Below, one piece after another: positions 45,201 to 60,200 of a DNA stretch of 64,000 nucleotides. The notes below the pieces were generated by a model. It did no database searches. It was not told the origin of the DNA and saw only the letters and a program-made list of their open reading frames with translations. The position numbers and the translations under genes were made by a program. Source of the DNA: Apoda limacodes (Eukaryota; Arthropoda; Insecta; Lepidoptera; Limacodidae); contig OX291552.1 in NCBI GenBank assembly GCA_946406115.1, forward strand, positions 3,844,001 to 3,908,000. Reading direction: 5' to 3'. Every line of letters starts with the position of its first letter. The first letter of the stretch is position 1.

Positions 45201-48200
45201 AAGCCCCTAACACAGTATTGTTATAATCAGGCCTCTTTAATAGTTGAAATAAATTCATGTACATGTAATTTATAGCTCCTATAGCAATAAGGACTTTATG
45301 CCATCTCAAAAAGATTATTTTATTTGTATTATATATTTTGATTGTTACATATACACAGTATGCCCTAATGATTTCAGAGGAAGTCTGTGTTGGAACCAAA
45401 TCCAAAAGGCAAGTTTATTATGGTGATACCTCCTCCCAATGTTACTGGTTCTCTACACTTGGGACATGCACTTACAAATTCTGTTGAAGATGCTATCACC
45501 AGGTGGCACAGGTAATTTAATTTTACGCTAGAAGTAAGCTTGTTTGCCACATTAGTGGTATTAAAAAAAAGTCTTGTACCGTATAATTCGTACGGTAGAG
45601 ATCCATTTATAGTTCTTCAATAAAGAGATCAGCATGTTAGGCAAGTTGGCCCCGACTCACAACTTCATAAGTTGGCGCTACAGATTGGCGCGCGAGGAGC
45701 GCAACTCTACCTAGCGTGTTTATTTCGCACCTAATCTGTGTGCCAAGTTTAGTCGGTCGTAAACATTTTAAGCATTGCTTGTTAAGAATTAAGATCTTTA
45801 TGAGATAATATTATGTATGATTTTAAACCCCTTTTATTATTTTTTGAATGATTGTAACCAAATTTATTTTTCTCGAGGCATTTTAACTCGATGGAAATAA
45901 ATAAAATAATTTTGATTCAATTTCAATTCGGTTCAGGAGTACTGATAGATATTGAGTTTGAACTTGCTGTGAAACTAATATTACTTGTGAGCCTACAGGT
46001 TTGTGTAGAGGTCGCACAAAAATCTCTTATCGGGTATCAACAAGAAACGGGTCGTTATTTCTTTCTTCTGTTCCATTCAATTCGCTAGAGAAGAACATGG
46101 AATTGCAATAAAAAAAAGTATTGTTAAAATTAACGTGACTAATTCAACGTTATCATGATTACTTTCCTATATTGGTGAAGAATCAAACAAGTTCATGCAA
46201 GATTGCAAGCATACACACCACAAGTCGTATTTTGTCCCTTTTCACGTCTGAACAAGCTTTGCGGACGGCGGCGGCATTCCATGGATATTTTTATACCGAG
46301 GTATCCTAATCAGATGTGATTTTCCATTTTAGCATACTACTACAACTATCTTCAATAAACTCTGTAATCCTGCTAGTATGAATATTAATATCTTTTAATA
46401 GTATATTGGTTTTAGGATGAATGGGAGAACAACATTATGGAATCCAGGATGTGACCATGCTGGCATTGCGACGCAAGTAGTGGTCGAAAAGAAGATTTGG
46501 AGAGAAGAAAAGAAGACCAGACATGAGCTTGGGAGGGATGAGTTCATCAAACGTGTCTGGGAGTGGAAGAATGAGTAAGACGCTGTTTAATCCATAGTGT
46601 TAAATGATACTTATTATTCTATTAAATATTTCATTAAAATATTATTGTACTTAAATGTTACATTGATATGAACATCTGATGGCAACGCCAGGTGTCTTGC
46701 GACGTCTCGTTTTATTACTCACTCACTTAATTTATTAGAAATCATACAATAATCTTTATTGTGCCATAAAGTTGTTCTAAAACATATACTTAAGGTGTAT
46801 CTGAATCATATTTTTACCATACAAACTTCGGTGCTATAAATATCCATAACTATAAACATTGTTCTGCTTTTAATGCGGTATAACCATGCATAGCTATTTG
46901 TCACTGTTCAGAGGTGCATTTTCATTCATAAAAAGACCAGAAAATTAGGAAAAATCTTACGTTTTTGTTGCTTTTACACATTTATTAATTGAATAAAAAC
47001 TTTTTGTTTAATAATTCACTAGTATTTTATAGATGAATATGCGTTTTGAAAGTATAGTAAATATGTTTTTATTTGTGAAATGACATTGGGTGTAACACAG
47101 TATTGTTTAAAATAAGATGTTTGAATACACCTTAAATAAAATAAAAGTTGAGATGGTTGGTCTTAAATTAATCTTGGAATAAAACATTAGCCTAGGTGGT
47201 ATGTTAAAATACATAATGGGAAATGTATAAACTTGTATCTACTTATTCCGATATCCGTGAGTGTTTGTTGTGGCGCCAATTATACCCCGTTTACTAAAAT
47301 GAATGTTTCCAGAAAGGGTCACAGGATATATGAGCAGCTCCGTTCAATGGGGTCCTCATTCGACTGGGAACGGGCGCGGTTTACGATGGACCCCTCTATG
47401 TGTCGCGCCGTCAACGAGGCGTTCGTCCGTCTGCACGACGCCGGCGACATCTACCGAGCGAACAGACTCGTTAACTGGTCATGTACCCTCAAGAGTGCCA
47501 TCTCGGACATAGAAGTTGACAAGATGGAGTTGACTGGACGGACGCTGCTGTCTATACCTGGATATGAGCAAAAGGTAATAAATACGAACCAGGGTGTGAA
47601 GTAATGATGTATTTTGATTAAAAAAAAAGAACAAAAAATTAAGTGCTTGGGGTTTCATGAGATTCTGATTAGCCATTATTTTGCTCCACACAAGAAATTC
47701 CGCCAATGCAAAAATACAAAAAAAAAATGCAAACTCTTGAATTTTTGTTTTATTTTTAAATTGGCAAAATTCATTTTGTAAGCGAAAAATTGACGGTATT
47801 AAACGTTAAAATCATGAAAACTGTGATTTGCCAGTGAAAACTGAAAGCCACTATATAGAATTACTCTCTGTATTTATTTGATAGTGCATTACGCAGTTTC
47901 ATATTTTGAACCTAAATCATAGTTTTCTTGATTTTAAGTTTACAAAATAAAACAATTAGGAAAAAACAGGTTTTCCATTATATTTAATAATTTGCAGGTA
48001 GAATTCGGAGTGCTGGTCCACTTCGCGTACAAAGCTGAGGATTCTGACGAGGAACTTGTTGTGGCCACCACTCGCGTGGAAACCATGCTGGGAGACGTCG
48101 CGGTGGCCGTGCATCCCAATGATACCAGGTTTGTGTATATATATGTTATAAGACAAAACATGAATATGGCTTGTTTAGTGTCTATGTAGAATACCTATTA

Positions 48201-51200
48201 GAACTTTTGTGTGCTTATGTTTCATCCATGCCAGTTTTAATTCCGATCTTGTTATATTATATATAATTGGAATATTTTCCCAGATACAAACATTTGGTCG
48301 GCAAGAACTTGGTGCATCCATTCTGCGACCGAAAACTGCCCTTGATTGCTGACGAATATGTCGACATGAATTTTGGAACCGGTTAGATTTCTGCACTTTA
48401 CTTTTATTTTATAATTGAAAGCCTGAGCCGTTGTTGGTCCCCACTACTGTGGCCTCCCCATAGAGACAGGAGGCTTAGGCCGAAGTCCACGGTCAGAATA
48501 CTGTCTTTGGGGGTATATTGTTCTGTTCTGGGTCTTTCATTTAACCGCTTATTATTTCTAAAGCTGGTGCTTGACGACTCGAAATATATAAAGCCACTTT
48601 AGTCCACATACACTGCTATGAGAAGTAGGACGTAAGTGGTTAGTAAAAAGTGGCTGTCGCACAAATTATTGTGTTCAGTCACTGGTTACCCCCTTTGGCG
48701 GATTGGAACTGTGACGATATAAATACATGTCTCTAACCTAACACAACTCATAAATATAGAGCAAGGGTGAACCTCTATATTTCAAAATATGTGATCAGAT
48801 TTTCTTTTCCCTTTAGTCTTTGACTGTCGCCAGGATCTTCGGCTTCATTTATTGTTAAATATGGCCTCATAAATGTCATAAATATGTTTTTAACTTTTCT
48901 TAATAGGTCTGAAAATCGAAAGTGCTAACTTTGTGTTTTCTTTACGTTTTGAGACGTTTTGTGTGTGGGAATATATGTGTATTAGCTTTTTTTTGCCCCT
49001 CGATGTCTCAAGAACCAATGGACCAAATTCTCTCGTGACCAATCGATACGCCACTTCATGATATAGATCTGAAAAGAGTTTGAGCAAAATCGACCTTGCT
49101 GTTTGTTTTTTATTGCTAAAAAATTTTTTTTTTTAAAGACTCAATAATATTTTTTTTGTATAAATTCTAAAATATAAAAAAAATATTTTTAAGAGAAGTT
49201 GCTCGTGTGGTACTTGCTGCGGAACTAATTATATTAATTATTGGGGAGATTTGAGAACGGTCTTCATTTTTAATGGACCCATTAAGTAGGTAAGTTAAGC
49301 TGTTAAAGTAGTTAATGCGGAATATACCGCATTAAAATTAATCATTACTGGACTTATTTCTCTCTTTTCAGTTTTTATTTATAGTTAATTTTTTTTTACA
49401 GTTAAGTTTTTTGATTACTTACTCATTTATTTTTATTTGATAATTTTAGTCAGAATTATACAACGATAAATATTGCAATCTTGTCAATTTGACTCCCTCG
49501 CAGCCAGCCAGTAGTGTTGCTGACTGCTGCGCAGAGGGTGTGGGTTCGATTCCCGCACTGGACAAACCAGTTTATGTGATAAATAACATTTGTGTTTGTC
49601 TTGAGTCTGGGTGTATTTATGTATAATATGTATGTATTTACAAAAAAAAGCAATATATATGTATCTGTATCCGTTGTCTGACACCCATAACACAAGCTCT
49701 GCTTACTCTGGGGCCAGACGGCGCTGTGTGTAATGTCCAAAAATATTTATTTACTTCTATTCAATGATACCGCACTTGACATAGTTCGTGGCCTATATTT
49801 TTTTACTTTTTCACAATATGGCGTTTGGTTATCGCCATATTGAATTCTGGTATCTGTTATGTCTTTAGTGACACTCGCAAGATTAGGAGGAATCGATTGA
49901 CGTAAGAATGATCAAAATTGGTCCATGTGTTTGGTCTATAGAGCGCCACAAAGGAACAAACATACATACGTAGGCTGGTAAACACATTACCCTTCCTTTG
50001 CAACGCGCAGTCGGGTAAATATAATATTTACGTAACATTAATACTATATTTCTCATTTATTTATTTATGCTAAACTACATTACATATAAACGACTAAAAG
50101 TATTTTTTATCGTGAATTTTTACCCATTTCAAGACAACATCGACTGTAGACATCGCAATTTTAATTAAATACTTGGCTAGGCGATTATTTTTTTGTAGAT
50201 TTACCATATAAGCTGCGACATGAACACTAATCATAGCCTATATATTTTAGGATGTGTAAAGATAACTCCAGCACATGATCCCAACGACTACGAGATCGGT
50301 AAGAGACACAAACTGCCGTTCATCACCATATTCGATGACGAAGGCAAGATGCTCGACAACTGCGCTCAATTCTCGGTAATATAGCATTTTTTATTGTTTA
50401 CGTTCTAGATATTGAGCTATTTTGATTACACTAGAGGAGACGCTATAAAGAAACATCATGTCAGAGCCTTAGTAGACTTCAGTTTTTTTACCGGACGCCG
50501 GACCATTGATCTACAAAAACTCTCACAAATGAAATACTAGTATTACGTGACGTGCGAGAAGGCCTGACATGCCGCACATACACTGCAATTTTTGAGACAG
50601 CGGCGGCGTCAAGTGCGGTGTCTCCTCTATTACTAGTACATAATAGCTGAATAGTGAGAAAAGATTTACATATTCGCCATATTTTATATAATTATTTCTT
50701 ATAATAACATTGATTTGGTGTTGTTTTGAAAAGTAATTGTAAATAAACTTTAATTGATGTCACTAGATTCTAAAACAGAGACTTTGCCTCCCTGTGTGTG
50801 TTCTACGGCTTGTATAATGTACCGCTTGTTCGAAATGATGCCCGAGTCTACTTTATACCATCGCACCGCTCGCCATTGGCAGGGATTTTGTCCTCATACC
50901 TTAGGACCAAAATGGTCACATACAATGCGGTTTCAGAGAAACTTCTTCCCGTGAACGCTTAGGTTGTGAGATCAGCTCCCTGCCATGGTTTTCTCTAAGG
51001 AGTACAGTATGAGGTTTAGTAGTTAGTTAGTAGTATGAGGAGAAAGAAGTTATTAGATTTTCAAATGGTCGGCAACACGAAAGTGATGCCCTAGGTGTTG
51101 CAAGCGTCCATAGGCTGCGGTAACCGCCTACCATCTAGCGGGCGCCAAGCTTGTTTGCCACCTTAGTGGTATAAAAAAACAAATCTTGGATATCGGGTCT

Positions 51201-54200
51201 GTCCATAATCTATCGATTTACCTGGAATGTCTTGAACACTTTGCTTATTTGTCAGGGTATGAAAAGGTTCGATGTCCGCCGAAGCATCACCAAGACCTTG
51301 GATGAAATGAAGCTGTATCGCGAGACCAAGGAACACGCCATGGTTGTCCCGCTGTGCAGCCGGTCCAAGGACGTCGTTGAACCTATGTTGAAACCACAGT
51401 GGTAAGTTTTCACCTATCCATGGGAGGAAGAAATCCCTTTAGTTGCCATAACCTTGTATATATCATACGCCTGGTATTAAAAATAAGATTGATTTAGGTA
51501 CATTCGTTGTGACAAAATGGCCGCCGAAGCCATAAAAGCCGTGAAGAGTGGCGAACTAAAAGTAATACCCGACGTTCACGAAAAGATCTGGTACCACTGG
51601 ATGGAGAACATCAGGGACTGGTGCATCTCGAGGCAGCTTTGGTGGGGACATAGAATTCCGGCCTATAGGGTCACCCTACCCACCCAAGAAGTGAGTTTTT
51701 TTTGCTATATTCAGTCTGGAAAATTATGTTTTTTAAGATTTGTGATTAAGCCAAAATGTTTTCTCAAATTTTAATAACTTAAAGTTTGTCACAGAAACTG
51801 TTTTGAATATATGTATTAAAAGCGTGAAAAATTTGTTTTGATTTCTCGGGATTGCGATCCAAGTGTCAGTTTCATACAAATTTGATTCACGTGGTTGATC
51901 ACGTAGATAGCGACTGGTGATTCTTGAGAAAAATAGCTAAGATGTTGTTTTCTTTGTTTATGAATCTGTTGTTAAGTAACTGTAAGTTGTTTACGAAGTA
52001 TATAAGATTATTTTTTTTCTGGCTGCGTCTTTGAAAGGAGAACACGGAAACTGATATCGGCACAAAAACTGCCCCGCGTCGCCGGCGCACGCGGTCGGGA
52101 CGCAAGAAAAACGTCCGCATCCGAGCGCGCGGAACGCCGCGGCTAAATACCCGCGGTACTACAGTATGTCGTACTAACAATACGTGCGCATCTTTGTTTT
52201 GTGAAAGCATGTTTTGTGATCATATCCAAGATCCTTGATCTTTTTTTTCTGTTTTGTTTTAATTTCCACAGCTTATATAACATGATGATATTTATTTAAT
52301 GTAAAACAAGAATGTTTTATTAATTATTCTTTCATATTTAATTTAGATTAAGAACTAATGCTTTGTATTGTTTGAGTTTATAAATTAACTTCTAAGACTT
52401 AAGACTTATAAGTATTGAAAATAAACCATAGACCTACATATAAATTAATGAAAATAATATTTAACTAACCAAATTAATAGACTGATTTTCTACTTGTAAC
52501 CAATCCATTGTAGCACTTTAAAACGAATTGCCATGACATGCCAAACACTTCATGCTCAACTCACCTCTACCTTGCAATGCGCATTCCTATATTTTAATAG
52601 TGTTACACTCACTGATATCAACCATTGTTTTAAATACGGAAAATATAAATAAATATTTTTGGACATTGCACACAGCATAGATACTATACATAGAAAACAC
52701 CCAGTTTCAAGACAAACACAAATAATAAATGTTTTGTCCGAGGATCGAATTCAGCAGTCGTGTCATTATCCAGGAGGATACGGATACGGAGGACGAAAAA
52801 CGTCATATATCAGGATGTTTGGCTCTTAATTTTCTTCCCGATCCCGATCAGATTTCCCCTTGAACCTATTATATTATATACATATTCATAGCTGTAAGGG
52901 CTCCCACTGAAAATCAGTATAACAAAACAAATCGTGCTGAGGGGGTGGCCCTTTGAGCGCACACTTTTTTTGTTATTTCTTTTTTGTTATACAGTGTACT
53001 GTAATAAAATAAAATATACAATGCACTAAAATGTACTGAAACAAATAATATTCTCTGATAACAGAAGGACAAAGAAGAGTTGTGGGTGTCAGCGCACACG
53101 GAACAAGATGCGCTGAACAAAGCAGCTGCCAAGTTCGGGGTATCCAGTGAAGATATAAAACTGGAAAGGGACGAGGATGTGTTAGATACGTGGTTCTCGT
53201 CTGGACTCTTCCCTTTCTCTATATTCGGGTGGCCTGACAATACCGAGGATTTACAGGTAAAATTTAAATTTTATTTAGTTTTAAATTTTAAAAATTACTT
53301 GTAAAGGTTGGCAACATGTAATTGTACCACTGGTTCAAATTAACCACTTCAGTATTTATTACAGTCTAGCCACGACCACGGGCTCTTTCTATTTCTAATC
53401 AAATACCAAGTGGCAATAGATTCATAAAAACCTTTTTTCCCAGTCGTTTTGATAACCAAGAATACGGTTAATTCGCGATTACTATCAATCTCCGGATGGT
53501 GGCTACTGCGTATGATGGATGATAAATTGAAGTCCACAATAAAATCCATATATATATATATATTATATATACATTGTTAGACTCACTAAAACTCGAGAAC
53601 GGGTAGTCCGATTTGGAAAATTCTTTTTTTTGTTGTGTTCGTTATTGTTAGAGGTTTATATGTAAAAAAGGGTCAAGTGCGAGTCGGAGTCACGAACTAA
53701 GGGTAAACCTATTGTAATGAAATTTTGGAAAATTGTGCACACACCGGGAAATGTTTGTGAATTAGTACAACCCTTTCAGAATAGGTGGCGTGCCAGTTGT
53801 TTTTAAAAAAGAAAAACAACGTTCGCCGGGTCAGCTAGAAAATATTATAAATGCGAAAGTAACTCTGTCTATCCATCTGTTACCTCTTCACGCTTAAACC
53901 ACTGTACCGATTAGGCTAAAAGAGGAAAGACATATACTACTTGTTAACCTCAACTGTGAGTCGGTTTTTTTCTATAAATGTTGCCATTAAAATCCTACAC
54001 CGATAACCGAATTTAGTGCGAGTGGAACCGCGGGCAAAAGCTAGTTATCAATGTATTTAAATACTGGCAGCCTTCTGAGTTAGCATAGATTTTTACAAAT
54101 TTTACATTACTTTTTTTTTCAAATGTACAAAACTAATATTAGATTTAATTTAGGCTTTCTACCCTGGGACCCTACTCGAGACCGGCCACGATATTCTGTT

Positions 54201-57200
54201 CTTCTGGGTAGCAAGGATGGTATTCTTTGGACAAAGGCTGATGGGGAAACTGCCCTTCAAGTAAGTACATCCTATTTTACCCTTATCCTGCATAAAATGT
54301 ACCCTTCCTTTGTCCATTTATTTTTTTCAACCTATCATCTTTTGAGTCCTTTTGAACAGAACAGAACTCAGCATATCGATGGAGAAATGACAAACCTCTA
54401 AATTTTTACTGACGTAAAAAAAGGAGAATGTTACGGAGAGCGGATGAACTGTATATAATTAAAACATACTATTCAACGATACCATATTATATATAAGTTA
54501 AAAGGTACAAATCCGTTTTACAAGTCTCGTCTATAAGCACTACGAACTCTATACTAAACTAATAAGGTTGTATATAACCGCCTTCCAGGCAGTCGCTAAC
54601 AGGAGTGCTTCTCAATTTGATAGTATATACATATTTTAATGGATGTTCGGGCATAACTTAGTACAGAGCAGTCCGATTCTGATGATTCTTTCTTTGTTAG
54701 ATATGGTATACCGCCAAGTTGTTCTCATTATAATGTAAAATTTCATCCTTAGGGCTAAAAAAAATGTTAGAAATAACTTACTGAATTTTCACCTGTATAT
54801 TAATTCTGTTAAAACTTGCACACATATGTAGATCTGGTGACACACTGCAACATTATAGAGACCTGAAAGATTTGATGAAGGAGACGGGAGGCAGTCAAGG
54901 GGAAATTGTGTTTATTTTATTTGAACAGAATTACTGGCAAAATTATTACAATTTTTTTGATTTTTTAGTCTGTGCTTGTTTTCACGCTCGTTCGTAATGG
55001 TCATCAAAGGATCTTTTATGCAAAGATTCTTACTTGTAGAGTAAACATTCTATGTGTTTATAGATCGATCGTACTTTTAGGGAAGTGTACCTCCACCCAA
55101 TGGTTCGGGATGCTCACGGTCGCAAGATGTCCAAATCTTTGGGCAATGTCATCGACCCTGTGGACGTAGTCCGAGGAGTGACCCTGGAACAGCTTCATGC
55201 ACAATTAATGGACTCCAACCTGGACCCTAAGGAGATCGAGAAAGCCAAGCAAGGGCAGAAACAGGACTACCCTAATGGGATACCGGAGTGTGGCACCGAC
55301 GCTTTGAGGTAAGATGATTTATTCTATCACCAAGTAGAACACTGCTAACCAAATCATTTCCGCACACTGGTGGCCTCCTTGTGAATTCTAATAACGGCCT
55401 TGACCGCTTTAATAAAACTTGACACAAACACCCTATCATATTCTTTTTGCCTAGCTATGCTCCCTTAGTGTACAACATTTTTTAGCTTGAAAACAGTATT
55501 TGGTAATGTTTTTCTTGTTGGCAAATGTGTATTTACTTGGTATTTCCTAATGTAAGCCCGTAGATAGATAACTCTTTGTTGATCACCAGTATTTAAAAGC
55601 TATAAACAAAAGTAAATATTTAAACTAGGTACCAATTCAGGCGGTCTTGTCGCTGTTTAGCGATTTCTTCCTGACAACCCTTTTCTTATAGAGAATAAAT
55701 AAATTTCGTGCTTAGTACGTATACTATTTATGTATATAAATAAATTAATAACAATATGTTAAATTCGGATGCTATATTATTTTACAGAAAAATCCAGTGT
55801 TTTATTTTAAAACAAAAATCCGAAAGTCCGGTAATTTTTTCCCTTGCGCCCCCTTTTGGTTACTCTGACCCTTTTTTAGTCACAACGAAGTCTTGATCTT
55901 TAAAATGGCAAGAACAAATCCTTGTATTTTTTGTTGGAGTTCAATCCAGTTTGTTAATTTTTTAAATCCATTGCTGTTTTAAATTATCTTCCGATGGAAA
56001 TCTGGAGCGTAATTTAAAATCTGGATTATTAGGTTATAACGCAAATATAAATTTATATCGATAGAATGTAGGTATAACCTATACTTTGTTCTTTCAAAGT
56101 ATAGGTAATGTAAGCAATTGAATTCTTATTACGGCCCTGTCATGACAATTGTTTGCTATTGCACGACAGATGGCGATCGTACTTTGAAAATAATTATAAA
56201 ATATGTTAAGACTATAGATTTATTGTCAAAAATTTACAGTAATATTTATAACAAATTTTAATACATATAATTATGTAAATATCTTTGCTTAAATATGATG
56301 AAATACAAGGTAAAGTGTGACGCCATCTCTTGTCGAGTAAAACTAGTGTTTGCGGACATGAAAATTAGAGATTTTTCTAGAGCTTCGTTTAATAAATAAA
56401 AAATAAAATTACTTACGAGTGAAAAGAAATGCCATTCATGGCATCAGACAGAACGTTTATCCGAGTAGTTTTTACATGATTAAATACAACACTTCATCCT
56501 TGTCTTTAGATTACTTTAAATAAAACATTTAATATTTATTTGTATATATAAATATATATTTAATAATATAACACGCAAACAAAGATATGCAACGACAGCA
56601 GACAGCAGACTGAATGAGGCCACGCCCACAGTGATGACGTCAGGCCATAGTTGAGAATCACTGTGCCCAGTTGCAAATGCCAACTCCTCTCTGTATTTGC
56701 TCCGTGGACCGCTCCTTCTGATATAAGTGCCGTGATTGTTATTTTGCAACATGTCAAAACATGGTTACAATTAATAACTTTTGCAATTATTTTTATATAA
56801 AGAATATCTAACAAATGCATACATAGGTAATGAATGTTGTTAAATAATTTTAGTAACATTCATTTATTTATTATGTATGATGTACACTATACCTACATCC
56901 GAAAAATTCATTTAATTCATACAGTCAGCCATCGAAAGCGTCTAGACAGAGCAACTGTAAGGTGCGGTGGGTGGCGAAACGGGGGACCTAACGATACCGA
57001 CTGGCCTATGATGTCCTTTGATATCGTTGCGGTGCCATGACTGTCGGACGTTGTAGGATTTTCCTTTAACATCGAAACACGATGATCAACTGTACAACTG
57101 TTTTAGGCTGTGCTGTAACGTTGGTGTGTGTTGGTTTAGGTTCGCTTTGTGCGCGATGACGCAGGGCCGGGACCTCAACCTGGACATTCAGCGCGTGCAG

Positions 57201-60200
57201 GGTTACCGGTTCTTCTGCAACAAGCTCTGGAACGCTACCAAGTTCGCTACCATGTACTTTCCCGAAAAAACCGTGTTCCAGGTGATTATTAAAAGGGAGA
57301 CTATTTGAAGTGGCTACGAGAACGTGAATTTCGTTAAAATAAGGAATGTATGTAGATTTACAAAAAATCATAATACGATGTGATTATACCCTTATGACCA
57401 ATTCACCACACATTCACAAAAATTTACCACCAGTGGTCAATTGGGACAAATCGATTCCCACTTCACCACTGGATATACATTAGTATGACACGTATTTGTT
57501 ACTTTCTTCCTACATAATTGAAGTTGAAACTTTTATTTTTTTGTATTTTGCTATAGCTGTGCTTATAGTCAATCAATGCTAATTGATAATTTGCAGATCC
57601 TATAGTAATGCCACAAAATTTGCACAAAAAAAAACCGCGTATTTACGCGATCTAACCTATAGCTAAGCCTTAATAGTAGAATTTTTCGATTTCCTCAATT
57701 ATATTGCGTATACGTGTGCTGGTGCCATAAAAATAATTATGTAACAAACACAATGCCGTACCTTTGTATATCACTGAAATCCAATAACCTTAAAAGACAT
57801 GCCTATAGGCGACGACCTTTTTGCCCTCTTAAGAACCAGACTGTTTTTTTTTTGATTTCTTATAAGTTGGATGTTTATTGACAGGTCCACGAACCATCTC
57901 TACCTCCAACTTTGTCATCCATGGACCGCTGGATGCTGTCCCGAGTGTCTCTGGCTGTCTTCAAGGTGAACGCCGGCTTCCAGGGGTACGACTTCCCGTC
58001 TGCAACTACGGCTTGTTATAATCTATGGCTGTACGATCTATGCGACGTTTATCTGGTAAGTAACTATAGTAAATTACTATGGTTATATGCAGTAGCGATA
58101 CCTTCGTACAAGCCCAAAAGCTCGGCTTGCCCTACTTAAATACGTTATTCAAATTATATATATTATAACTACATAAAATAATAATGACTAATTCGTTTTT
58201 TAAAGTATTATTTTCGCCTCATAAAACCTAATTTCTCTATGGCGCAGTACCTCACAATAACGAGATTTAGATCATCGTGTAATAAGTAGCGTCTTGCTCG
58301 CACGCGCTGGCTTTTACCTGGCTGTATCTCTCTTTCTAACCTATGACATAACGCCAAATATTGAGATGCTCGTATACACAGAGATATATTTGTTTGTGTA
58401 TATACAACAATCTGCATGAAGAATGAACTTGTTAATTCAACAGTCTTTCTTGGCATAACGCTGGACTCCAAACTTCAATGGGGTCCTCATATTCATAACC
58501 TAGCCAAAAAACTTAGCTCTGCTGTGTATGCGATCAAGAAAATAAGACAATTGACCGATGTCGACACTGCAAAAATAGTATATTTTAGCTATTACCATAG
58601 TTTAATGACATATGGTATCCTATTGTGGGGTAGCGCTGCTGATGTAAATACAATATTTTTGTTACAAAAAAGGGCAATTCGTGCTATTTATAAATTAGGA
58701 TCTAGGATATCTCTGAGGGATAGGTTTAGGGAAGTAAAAATTTTAACTTTAGTGTCGCAGTACATATATGAAAATCTTTTATATGTACATAAAAATATCA
58801 ATAGTTTCAGCAAGAAAAGTGACGTTCACAAAGTAAATACTAGAAGTAAAAATAAGCTATTGGTGCATGATACACGTCTACACAAAATAAGTAACTCTTT
58901 TATGGGGCAATGTATACACTTTTACAACAAAGTTCCCAATAAAATTCAAAATCTATCAATAAGTAAATTTAAATCTTTTATCAAGCAGGTACTTTGTAAA
59001 AAGGCATACTCTAAAATTTCAGACTATGTAAATGATAAAAATCCTTGGGACTGATGATGCTCAATTACAGGATGCATAGGTAAACCAAATTAAAATGGAA
59101 ATAACATAAAATTGTACGACTAAATTTTTTTTATTTAAAACATTAATTGTATTTTAGTTTATTTGTATTATTGATAGTGTTTTTAAAAGAGTAACTATCG
59201 AGTTTCTTGCCGGATTCTTCTCGGTAGAAATCAACAACATTGTGAACCGGCGGGAAGGTGGGAGGGTTCAAAAAATAATATTTTATAACTTTGACGATTC
59301 AAAAGTGATTGTAAAATCCTGATTTGAATAAACCATTTTTGACTTTGACTTTGAGTTTGACTTTGAACACAGATTTATTTCTAAGCGAGCCATAATAAGT
59401 TGTGTTTGTATTTTATAATTTTTTTTTATTTAACCAAGCACTAGCCTAACATGCGTCCAGTTTGCTTTGCGGGGCTGATCCACGATCACGAACCATGAAG
59501 TGAAAATGAAAAAAAAATTGCTAAAACCCTATACTCATTGGTAGGGATTTTTCTTCATTTACTGGGGAAAGAAGTTATGGGCTTGCCTTATTCTAAAACC
59601 TTAGGCACGCCACTAGCTATATCATAATAGAGCCCCTTTGCAAGCGAAGATGACGTCATGCGTCCTTCATCGCGCTATAAAATTTTATTTGGTAGAACCA
59701 CATGTAGAACGGTGCCTAATATACATTTCAAAACAATGACACACACGTTATAGGCGAAACACTTTACTTGCTTAGCATTAGTTTGTAATTTGTCTTCTTT
59801 TATTTTTCTTCAAACATGGACTTTTTTGTAACATCTTTGTTCGGTATATTTGGATAAATGCGATAGAGTAGGTAATTCAATCAATTGCAATGCGATTTCC
59901 AATACAGGAGTACCTAAAGCCAGTGTTCGCGTCAGGGTCGGAGGACGAGAAGCAGTCAGCGCGGCGCACGCTCTACACCACTCTGGAGTACGGCCTCAAA
60001 CTGCTAAGTCCGTTCATGCCCTTCGTCACTGAAGAGTTGTTCCAAAGGCTGCCTCGGAAGGACACCAGCTGCCCGTCCATCTGCATAGCTGAATATCCTG
60101 TTGTAAGTTACCTATTAGAACATTTTCAGGGTTGAAGAGGACTGAGCTAGAGAGGGCAGTTCTTTGACTAAAAGTATTCTTTACGATTTTATCTTCCGCG

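Noticed and set aside
49490..49570. Possible tRNA gene with a B box
   Set aside because: Only the B box and part of the head are tRNA-like, the arms do not pair properly, and the body matches the structure of a tRNA-derived SINE.
51899..52210. 103-codon Arg-rich ORF inside ValRS intron 10
   Set aside because: It results from the GC-rich island in the intron; the composition is biased and no domain is seen.
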